From Bradyrhizobium sp. WSM1417 (GTDB lineage Bacteria > Pseudomonadota > Alphaproteobacteria > Rhizobiales > Xanthobacteraceae), in the NCBI RefSeq assembly GCF_000515415.1, contig NZ_KI911783.1, positions 2,160,392 through 2,224,391 on the forward strand: a stretch of 64,000 bases of DNA. Reading direction: 5' to 3'. Position 1 is the stretch's first letter; every line of letters starts with the position of its first letter. This document shows, one piece after another, positions 57,180 to 64,000 of this stretch. The notes under the pieces were generated by a model. It did not search any database and was not told the origin of the DNA. It saw only the letters and a program-made list of their open reading frames with translations. The position numbers were made by a program, and so were the translations under genes.

Positions 57180-58459
57180 TGAGACCAAAGAGGAAGTCAC
57201 CGATTTGGCACCCGTTCACGCAGCACGCGCTTCACGACGTGATGACGGAGATCGTGCGTGGCGATGGTGCCTACCTCTACGCTAGGGATGGATCTCGTAT
57301 CATCGATGCAATCTCATCGTGGTGGGTCGTGACGCATGGTCATTGTCATCCACGAATTGTGAGCGCGATCCAAGAGCAGGCAGGCAGGCTCAACCAGATC
57401 ATCTTTGCCGGTTACACCCATGATCCGGCCGAGGAAGTTGCGGCACAACTGTTGAAACTCACGCCCGATGGGCTTGATCATGTCTTCTTTTCCGACAGCG
57501 GCTCCACAAGCGTGGAAGTCGCTCTAAAAATGGCCCTTGGCTATTGGCATAATATCGGCAAGCATCGGTCGCGCATTGTCGTGATGGAGCATTCCTATCA
57601 CGGTGACACCATAGGGGCGATGTCGGTCGGTGCCCGCAGCGTATTCAACGCAGCTTACGGGCCACTTCTGTTTGACGTTACAACGATCCCGTTCCCGGCG
57701 AAAGGCCATGAGCAGGCGGCTCTCGATGCACTCGACTCTATTTGCCGAAAGGAAAGGCCGGCTGCCTTTATCGTCGAACCACTGATTTTGGGGGCGGGCG
57801 GAATGCTGATGTACCCAGCCTGGGTGCTCAGAGAAATGAAGCAAATCTGCGAGCGCTCGGACGTTCTGTTGATTGCTGACGAGGTCATGACGGGCTGGGG
57901 CCGCACCGGTACACTATTTGCTTGCGAGCAAGCCAATGTCACGCCCGATATCGCCTGCTATTCCAAAGGTCTCACCGGTGGGGCGCTCCCACTTGCGGTG
58001 ACACTCTGTCGCGCGGAAATTTTCCACGCGCACTATTCACAGGATCGTACGCGTACCTTCTTTCATTCGAGTTCATATACTGCGAATCCAGTAGCCTGCG
58101 CCGCCGCAAGCGCTAACTTGGATCTCTGGCGGCACAAGAACACTCGCGACCAAGTAGCGTTGATCGCCAAGTTGCAAGAGCAGGAACTCGAGCCATTTCG
58201 GAGCGACTCCCGCTTTGCGAACGTTCGGCGGACAGGGACCATTACAGCACTCGATCTGAAGACGACCGATCCGGGCTATCTGGCGGGTATCGGCCCGAAG
58301 CTTGGAGTGTTCTTTAAGGATCGAACTCTGCTGCTGCGGCCGCTTGGCAATACGATCTACGTGATGCCGCCTTATTGCGTCACAGCGGCGGACCTGGCGG
58401 AAATCTACTCCGCCATTAGCGACGCTGCCGATGCTGTGTACCGATCTTGTATCAGCTGA
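57176..58459 (+). CDS. bioA: Adenosylmethionine-8-amino-7-oxononanoate aminotransferase
   Basis: This class-III aminotransferase of 427 residues converts KAPA to DAPA. It has IWHPFTQ near the N-terminus, [13 protein letters not shown] near 47, [16 protein letters not shown] near 105, [13 protein letters not shown] near 142, [20 protein letters not shown] near 230 and the PLP Lys in [14 protein letters not shown] near 264. It is the last gene of the bio cluster. A nearby bioZ, found after bioA in some rhizobia, is absent here. Confidence 0.96.
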   Translation: MMRPKRKSPIWHPFTQHALHDVMTEIVRGDGAYLYARDGSRIIDAISSWWVVTHGHCHPRIVSAIQEQAGRLNQIIFAGYTHDPAEEVAAQLLKLTPDGLDHVFFSDSGSTSVEVALKMALGYWHNIGKHRSRIVVMEHSYHGDTIGAMSVGARSVFNAAYGPLLFDVTTIPFPAKGHEQAALDALDSICRKERPAAFIVEPLILGAGGMLMYPAWVLREMKQICERSDVLLIADEVMTGWGRTGTLFACEQANVTPDIACYSKGLTGGALPLAVTLCRAEIFHAHYSQDRTRTFFHSSSYTANPVACAAASANLDLWRHKNTRDQVALIAKLQEQELEPFRSDSRFANVRRTGTITALDLKTTDPGYLAGIGPKLGVFFKDRTLLLRPLGNTIYVMPPYCVTAADLAEIYSAISDAADAVYRSCIS

Positions 58460-58916
58460 CTGTCTGAGCTGGCCTCATTCCTGTAATGGCTCGTGCGATG
58501 AACTTCTGCGCGAGAGCGAGAAATTAGTCCGAAATGCGCGTATCTAGGTAATAGGGGGCCGATTTTCTTCCTTACGGTAGAGGTAAGCTTTTGTTGCTGC
58601 GCGATGGGGCAGGCCAATCAGCAGACGTAACAACGATACGGGTGGATGATAAATTCGACACTGTGATGGAGTGTAAAGCTTAGGATCGCGAGCGTGAGTC
58701 GGTGGAATTGGAATGGCGCAGCTTTGGTCTTAAAGGCGGAAGACCTGCGCACAGCAGCCGTCCTCTATCTCGACGAAACTCTCGTTTGGCTGCGTTACGC
58801 ACGCAAGCTCCTTGGCTTTTTTAGTCGTGAGCCGAGAGCAGACGAGCAAAGAACTACTAAGGACGCTTCGGTAGCGCCGCGCGCGCTTGCGATGCAGACA
58901 TTGGAGAGGGCACGAC
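58460..58916. other. Intergenic between bioA and the SDR gene
   Basis: No supported gene. A frame at 58694-59026 overlaps the SDR start and has no motif. GGAGAGGG at 58902-58909 is the ribosome site of the SDR gene. No clear terminator hairpin with a T-run follows bioA. Confidence 0.45.
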
Positions 58917-59789
58917 ATGGGATTGTTGGACGGCAAGGTGGCGATCATAACTGGAGCAGGTGGCGGGCTCGGCGAGGCTTATGCAACGCTTTTCGCCAAG
59001 GAGGGCGCGGCCGTCGTGGTCAATGACCTCGGCAGCTCAGTCGATGGTTCCGGCGCTAGCGCCGCGGCTGAAAAGGTGGTGGCCAAGATCGTAGCAGCGG
59101 GCGGCCGTGCCGTGGCCAATGGGGATGACGTATCCACCGTGACCGGAGGTCAAAATATCCTTAGGGCCGCGATCGACACTTTTGGCCACGTCGACATCTT
59201 GATCTGTAATGCAGGCATCTTGCGCGACCGGACGTTTGCCAAAATCTCCGAGGAAGATTGGGATCTCGTCGTCAAGGTTCATCTTAAGGGGACCTACTGC
59301 TGTTCGCTACCGGTTTGGAACTGGCTCAAGGATAACCGTCGGCCTGGCGTGATCATTATGACGTCTTCAACGTCGGGACTTTTCGGGAATTTCGGCCAAG
59401 CAAATTACGGAGCGGCCAAGGCGGGTATCTATGGCTTGATACGAGTTCTCTCGATCGAGGGTCGAAAATATGGCATCCGCGTTATGGGTGTGGCACCAAA
59501 CGCGATCACTCGCATGTGGGCGGACGTTCCAGGCACCCGGGAAGGCGAACCCGACCCCATCCTGCGTCCCGAGAACGTCGCTCCTGGCGTGCTCTTCATG
59601 GCCTCCGACTTGGCGGCTGACCATTCGGGCAAGGTCCTCGCCGTATCGGGCGAAGAGATCGCAGAGATTAAGATGGTTATGACTGAGGGCTTCCATCCCA
59701 AAGGGTCGTACACTGCGCAGGACGTGGCGGCGCGCGCGTCTTCGGTGTTCTTTCCCGCAGACCTGAAGCGGGTCCTCCCGGAGGCTTAG
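58917..59789 (+). CDS. Short-chain dehydrogenase, MFE-2-type (3R)-hydroxyacyl-CoA dehydrogenase
   Basis: This SDR of 290 residues resembles the dehydrogenase domain of peroxisomal multifunctional enzyme 2: KVAIITGAGGGLGEAYA at the N-terminus, VVVNDLGSSVDGSG near 35, CNAGILRDRTFAKISEEDW near 95, the Ser region IIMTSSTSGLFGNFGQANYGAAKAG near 155 with Tyr-x3-Lys, and the long C-terminal tail after AVSGEEIAEIK typical of this group. It would oxidise (3R)-hydroxyacyl-CoA to 3-ketoacyl-CoA, joining the MaoC-type hydratase (13449) and the thiolase (8207). GGAGAGGG precedes ATG 58917. Confidence 0.9.
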   Translation: MGLLDGKVAIITGAGGGLGEAYATLFAKEGAAVVVNDLGSSVDGSGASAAAEKVVAKIVAAGGRAVANGDDVSTVTGGQNILRAAIDTFGHVDILICNAGILRDRTFAKISEEDWDLVVKVHLKGTYCCSLPVWNWLKDNRRPGVIIMTSSTSGLFGNFGQANYGAAKAGIYGLIRVLSIEGRKYGIRVMGVAPNAITRMWADVPGTREGEPDPILRPENVAPGVLFMASDLAADHSGKVLAVSGEEIAEIKMVMTEGFHPKGSYTAQDVAARASSVFFPADLKRVLPEA

Positions 59790-60131
59790 AATCGAGAAAC
59801 CCGGCGGCGGCAGCACAAGAAGGTCCGCTGCCGCTCCTGGCCGACGCCGTCCACACAACTGATAGTAGCGACTTGCCTCCTCAAGCACACATTCGACCGA
59901 CGAGGTGCTGTGCGAGCGCTGGGTGGTGAACCCCTATTTCTCAGCTTAATCAACGATGCTCGATCCTGCAAGGTCCTCTGCCGGCGGGTCCTCTGCCGGC
60001 GCCGATCAGTATTTTGTTGGGCAGATGCTCGAGCAATTGGTCCGCTGCGATCTGGACGTCAACGATCGTGTCCCGTGACGTGGTGTAGCTGAAGTGCGGG
60101 CTACCGCGTTCGCCGGCAGGGGCCGGATCGG
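59790..60131. other. Intergenic, may contain the left end of the IS256 element
   Basis: No gene is seen. The left inverted repeat of the IS256 element should be in the right half; CGTGACGTGGTGTAGC near 60075-60090 resembles IS256-type ends, but I could not match it to a right end, so the boundary is not fixed. Confidence 0.4.
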
Positions 60132-61311
60132 TCAGCTGGCGATCGCCGGGAAACTGACGGTGGGATCATCGCCCAACGGGGCGATGGTTTCCAGTGTCAT
60201 CTAGCGACCGCGCTGGACCGCCCACTCGTCGTTCTGTTCGAGGAGGATGGCGCCGTCCAGACGGGTGATGGTATCCTCATTGGGGAAGATGCCGACCACT
60301 TCGGTCCGCCGCTTGATCTCGCCATTGACCCGTTCGAGCGGATTGGTCGAGTGCAGCTTGGCGCGGTGTGCGGCCGGGAAGCTCATGTAGGCCAGCACGT
60401 CGGTCTCGGCCTTTCGAGGAACGCTGCGCGCTTCGGCAGTTTGGGGCGGAGCTGATCAGCGATGCGCCGCCATTGCGCCCGCGCCGCTTCAGCGTCGTCC
60501 GTGGCAATGAAGGCGGAGACCACCCGCCGCCTGCTCTTGCCGGCATGCGCCAGCGCGTTGCGCATGAAGTGGACGCGGCAGCGTTGCCACGTGGCGTTGA
60601 GAACCTTTCCGATCGTGGCTTTGATCCCCTCATGCGCATCGGAGACGACGAGCTTGACACCGCGCAGGCCACGGCGGGCAAGCTTGCGCAGGAACGCGCT
60701 TCCAGAACGTCTCAGCCTCGGACGGGCCGATATCCATGCCGAGAACCTCGCGCCGGCCATCGCTGTTGACGCCCACCGTGATGATCACCGCGACCGAGAC
60801 GATGCGCTCGTTTTGGCGCACCTTCACATAGGTGGCGTCGATCCACAGATAGGGCCAATCGCCCTCGATCGGTCGATTGAGGAAGGCCTTCACCTTGTCG
60901 TTGATGTCACTGCACAGCCCCGACACCTGGTCTTTGGAGATCCCTCATGCCCATCGATTGCACCAGATCGTCAACGGAGCGGGTGGAGACGCCCTGGACG
61001 TAGGCTTCCTGCACCACCGGCGTGAGCGCCTTCTCGGCCATCCGCCGCGGCTCGAGGAAGCCCGGGAAGTACGAGCCCTTGCGAAGCTTGGGGATGCGCA
61101 GCTCGACCGTGCCGGCACGGGTCTCCCAACTCCGATCGCGGTAGCCATTGCGCTGGATCTGACGCTCCGAGTTCTTCTCGACGTGAGCGGCCCCAGTCAG
61201 GCCCTCGACCTCCATCAGCCGGTGGGCGGCAAAGCTGATCATCTCGCGCAACAGATCGGCATCTGGGGTCTTCTCGACGAGCGCGCGCAGGTTCATCGTG
61301 TCGTTGGTCAT
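60132..61311 (-). pseudogene. IS256-family (Mutator-type) transposase, several frameshifts and a stop
   Basis: Starting at ATG 61311 the pieces are [43 protein letters not shown] and [14 protein letters not shown]; after a shift near 60925 PIEGDWPYLWIDATYVKVRQ (catalytic Asp) and GMDIGPSEAETFW; after another near 60700 LVVSDAHEGIKATIGKVLNATWQRCRVHFMRNAL; and after a third near 60395 LHSTNPLERVNGEIKRRTEVVGIFPNED. A TAG replaces the Tyr codon before MTLETIAPLGDDP, and the reading ends at 60132. The element cannot encode active transposase. Terminal repeats were not resolved. Confidence 0.9.
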
Positions 61312-61378
61312 CGGTGATTCCTCGAATCAGGTTGGTGTCGCAATCCAAACCTTACCGACGAATCATCGGTGCCCATCC

Positions 61379-61435
61379 GCAAAGCCGCTCGCTCGCTGCG
61401 GCGCTAAGTGGGGCGCGCGTCGCGAGCGGCTTTGC
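61379..61435. repeat. 14-bp perfect inverted repeat
   Basis: GCAAAGCCGCTCGC (61379-61392) and its exact complement (61422-61435) are separated by 29 GC-rich bases. It lies between the IS256 remnant and the truncated binding-protein gene. It has no T-run, so it is not an obvious terminator; it could be a recombination or insertion scar. Confidence 0.6.
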
Positions 61436-61439
61436 TAAT

Positions 61440-62123
61440 CAGCTACACCACTCCTTCGGACACAAGATGGTCAACTGGCTGGCCGAATCTTGGTCCATCG
61501 AGGGTACGCCAGACGAACCAATCATCGACGTGCATCTCCGTAAGGGGGTGAAGTTCCACAACGGCGATCCATTGACCTCCGCTGATTTCGAATTCTCCTA
61601 TGAGCGGCTCAGGGATCCAAAGATCTCGCGCTTTTCGTACACACAGGCCAACATCGAAAAGTTCGAAATCGTTGACGACCACCATTTCAAGCTGCATTTC
61701 AAGGCGCCGGACGGCAACTACATCCCCAACGCGCTGCAGCTCTGGGCGATTCCGAAGAAGTATTTCGAGAAGGTGGGTGAGGAGGGTTTTGCCAAGGCGC
61801 CGGTCGGCACCGGCCCGTGGAAATTCGTCTCACGCTCGATTAAGGAGGATCTGAAGCTCGAGGCGTTCGATGATTACTGGAACAAGGATGCGCGGCCGAA
61901 GATCAAGAACTTGGTCCTGAAGATCATTCCGGAAGACCTTACACGCGTTGCGGCGTTCAAGTCGGGCGCAGTCGATTGGATCGACACGGTGCCACTGTCG
62001 GCGGTCGAAGAGTTCAAGAAGATGCCGGGCGTGACGACCTTATCGACGGTTGCGAACAACAATCTCTATATCGAGATGACGGCCGACAAGCCGGATTCAC
62101 CTTTGCTGACGCACTTTCGCTGA
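61440..62123 (+). pseudogene. Dipeptide-type ABC binding protein, central fragment
   Basis: This is a family-5 binding-protein segment of about 225 residues: VNWLAESWSIEG, VHLRKGVKFHNGDPLTSADFEFSYERL, FKLHFKAPDGNY, AKAPVGTGPWKFVSRS and TRVAAFKSGAVDWIDTVP. There is no signal peptide or N-terminal domain start; the upstream sequence is IS256 and the inverted repeat. The frame stops after SPLLTHFR, less than half-way through the usual 500-540 residues. It is more distant from the two DppA-like copies in this window than they are from each other. Confidence 0.8.
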
Positions 62124-62512
62124 TTGAGTAGCGGCTTCTGAAGCTGCTTCCTTCTGCTCTTCTTTCGGTTGTACTCCAGCTCCTCCGCTTTGTCGATCTC
62201 CAAGACCGAGCAGTTAATTGTCGCGGCGGCTCCTTCCGAGCTCGACGACGATATAGGGAAAGGGATTCGCCCAGGCCTCCGCCCGAAGCGACGTGGAGCA
62301 GGAAGGATCCCCCTCACTGCCCCCCTTCTGTTGCGCGAGGATCTCGCAATTCTTTGGCGCTGACTCTTTCCTGCCCGCGGGATTCCTTCGGCGATGTTCA
62401 GCCCAACTGGGTCGGCAGGTACACAACCGAAAGACAAAAGCAGCTGTTGATCCGGGGTTGGCCGCAGGAGAGGGGTTACACCCTAACGCCCTGTCCGTGC
62501 CTATTGACTCGC
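62124..62512. other. Intergenic, no gene seen
   Basis: About 390 bases lie between the truncated binding protein and the convergent Rieske gene. Frames on both strands (62066-62437 minus and 62293-62556 plus) show no motif. Confidence 0.45.
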
Positions 62513-62926
62513 TTACATTTCCAAAACGATGTACTCACTTTCCACCGAGACGCTGAAATTTTCCGCGACATGCGGATCCTTCTCGAGCTCGGCGCCGGAT
62601 TGTACCTTCACATCATACGACCTCGTCTTAACGGATTGTGGGCTGCAGTACGACTCCCCGGAGCGAATGTCGAACTCCCAACCGTGCCAGGGACATTTGA
62701 TGATCTCGCCCTCCCGCGAATATCGAAAGCATCCCGGCCCGTCGGACTGAAGAATGCCGGTAAGTAGGCCGAGACTCAACTTAGCTCCAGAGTGTGGGCA
62801 ACGGTCCAGCAAGGCGAAGTATTGCCCGTTCCGATTGAAGACAACGATTGGACGCCCCCTAACATTTAGTGCGAGCCGCCCGCCATCGGGGATATCGCCC
62901 ACTGATCCGATGATATGCTTAGCCAT
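62513..62926 (-). CDS. Rieske [2Fe-2S] ferredoxin-like protein
   Basis: This is a 137-residue Rieske protein with both cluster motifs: CPHSGAKLS (Cys-x-His) near residue 44 and CPWHGWEFD (Cys-x2-His) near 79. It has no membrane anchor or oxygenase catalytic domain, so it is a soluble Rieske ferredoxin or small Rieske subunit. Its start overlaps the end of the amidohydrolase gene by eight bases, so the two are co-translated. Pairing with an amidohydrolase suggests one degradative step with an unidentified partner. Confidence 0.92.
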   Translation of the reverse strand: MAKHIIGSVGDIPDGGRLALNVRGRPIVVFNRNGQYFALLDRCPHSGAKLSLGLLTGILQSDGPGCFRYSREGEIIKCPWHGWEFDIRSGESYCSPQSVKTRSYDVKVQSGAELEKDPHVAENFSVSVESEYIVLEM

Positions 62927-64000
62927 TGCGGAACTCCAGCCGATACAGCTTCTCCGCGTTTGCGGAGTAGATCATCCGGCGCTCCGAGTCCGAGAGAAAA
63001 CATTTGAACGCCTGATTGGGATCGTCCCAATCCCAGTGGGGATAATCAGATGCGAACAGAAAACGATCCCAACCAAACCAAGACATCACCTCCCGGAGAT
63101 CACTCGAGCTCTCAGGCTCATCCATAGGTTGCGTGGTGATATATACCGCCTGCTTTACGTATTCGGATGGAGGCCGCTTCAGATGCGGTACTTCATCGCG
63201 CATGCGAAGCCACTGACGATCAGCGCGCCAGCACCAAGCATTGATCCACGCAAATCCACCTTCAACGAGCACCACCTTCAGCTTCGGAAAGCGCTCGAAA
63301 GCCCCCTCAAAGACGAAGCTCGTAAGAAGCTCACGATGAACAAAAGTAAATCGATGGTGACTCTCCTGATAGAACGATGGCCAACCGGCTCCGCCAGGCG
63401 AACCGCTGTCGCCACTTAGATGTAATCCCAACGGCAGACCATGCCGTACTGCCGCTTCGTAGATCGGCCAATAACGTTTGCGGCCCAATGGCTCGACGCC
63501 ACGACACGTCATGGAGATCTGAACGAAGTCCTTGTTGTCGGCCCACCGCTCAATCTCCGCAATTGCGCCTTCTGCATCCTCGCCGTTGACGAGCAGACTC
63601 CCTTTTAATCGCTGATCTTTTTGCGTCCACTCGTCATATTGCCATTGATTGACAGCGCTGCACAGCGCGGTTCCAAAATCCACACTTCTTTCCATCATTC
63701 CATCCGGAGACAACACAAACAGAATGCCATAATCGATCCCACAGGGATCGAGATATTGCTCTTGCATGAAAGAGAGCGACGATCCCGGTGGTCCACCTTC
63801 AGGGGGCCAGGCATCCCGCCGAGAAATGGCAGGATTTGCTTGCGGAATCCTCGACGCGCCGACGAAAGGCACCCGAAAGCGAATTCCATAATTTGCCAGA
63901 TGCAGCTTCCACCGCCGACTTAGGTAAGGATGCAAATCACTGTATGAGCGCAGCGCCGGATGGATGTCACAGTCGACTCGCCGCTGCTTGATCTTCGCAG
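62919..64000 (-). CDS. Metal-dependent amidohydrolase (5' end outside window)
   Basis: This is an amidohydrolase-2 TIM-barrel enzyme; about 360 residues are visible and the frame is open to the right edge. The N-terminal metal motif VDCDIHPALRSYSDLHPYL lies between 63930 and 63965, upstream of the first TTG used as a formal start, so the gene begins near or beyond 63970. Later landmarks are GLHLSGDSGSPG, FTFVHRELLTSFVFEGAFERFPKLKVVLVEGG and FASDYPHWDWDDP with the C-terminal Asp/His. Family members include decarboxylases and hydrolases of cyclic compounds. A decayed relative is at 2738-3191. Confidence 0.9.
   Translation of the reverse strand, partial: AKIKQRRVDCDIHPALRSYSDLHPYLSRRWKLHLANYGIRFRVPFVGASRIPQANPAISRRDAWPPEGGPPGSSLSFMQEQYLDPCGIDYGILFVLSPDGMMERSVDFGTALCSAVNQWQYDEWTQKDQRLKGSLLVNGEDAEGAIAEIERWADNKDFVQISMTCRGVEPLGRKRYWPIYEAAVRHGLPLGLHLSGDSGSPGGAGWPSFYQESHHRFTFVHRELLTSFVFEGAFERFPKLKVVLVEGGFAWINAWCWRADRQWLRMRDEVPHLKRPPSEYVKQAVYITTQPMDEPESSSDLREVMSWFGWDRFLFASDYPHWDWDDPNQAFKCFLSDSERRMIYSANAEKLYRLEFRNG

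Noticed and set aside
58480..58560. Additional copy of the TTTCTGC dyad motif after bioA
   Set aside because: Only ACTTCTGCG is shared; the left arm of the dyad is absent.

Overview
This window reads as part of a rhizobial accessory region, most likely a Bradyrhizobium-type symbiosis island. The grounds are the fatty-acid/CoA and ABC-transporter gene content typical of Rhizobiales, a complete bioB-F-D-A biotin operon of the kind carried on symbiosis islands, long stretches without usable reading frames, many decayed genes, and at least six insertion sequences (IS66, IS21, IS5/IS427, IS701, IS3 and IS256 families). The assignment is inference from gene content; no rRNA, tRNA, nod or nif gene is present.

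Layout. 1-7 kb: the end of a fused peptide-type ABC ATPase, a decayed amidohydrolase, and a carnitine-degradation pair (BKACE, then a carnitine dehydrogenase/thioesterase fusion), followed by a TesB thioesterase. 7-14.3 kb: a decayed polyamine-type ATPase copy, then beta-oxidation genes on the minus strand (thiolase, two acyl-CoA dehydrogenases) and a MaoC-type hydratase on the plus strand. 14.5-17.1 kb: an IS66 element with an exact 8-bp target duplication. 17.3-24.3 kb: a second decayed ATPase/binding-protein copy carrying an IS21 fragment, then an intact polyamine-type ABC operon with two tandem binding proteins. 25-29.6 kb: acyl-CoA ligase, a stand-alone biotin carboxylase and a short-chain dehydrogenase. 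30-32.3 kb: IS5 and IS701 elements abutting at a shared CTAG. 33-42.8 kb: a compact plus-strand operon of dipeptide-type permeases, a two-domain CaiB-like protein, a 73-residue biotin carrier, a binding protein, two ATPases and a carboxyltransferase. 43-53.8 kb: decay zone with a broken metallo-beta-lactamase-fold gene, a phosphotransferase, a frameshifted quinone-oxidoreductase-like gene, and a decayed duplicate of the carrier/binding-protein/ATPase block in which only the binding protein is open. That duplicate sits between two copies of another decayed sequence, one of them cut by an IS3 element. 54-58.5 kb: bioB, a panD remnant, bioF, bioD, bioA. 58.9-64 kb: a short-chain dehydrogenase, a broken IS256 transposase, a truncated binding protein, and a Rieske/amidohydrolase pair running off the right edge.

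How it may fit together (inference). The biotin carboxylase (27 kb), the carrier (37 kb) and the carboxyltransferase (41 kb) together supply the three parts of a biotin-dependent acyl-CoA carboxylase. Carrier and carboxyltransferase are co-transcribed with a complete importer and a CoA-transferase-like protein, so the operon looks like an import, CoA-activation and carboxylation module for an unknown acid, with local biotin supply from bioBFDA. The dppB-like and bioB operons share a TGCAG-N5-CTGCA dyad at similar distances upstream of their first genes, which would fit co-regulation.
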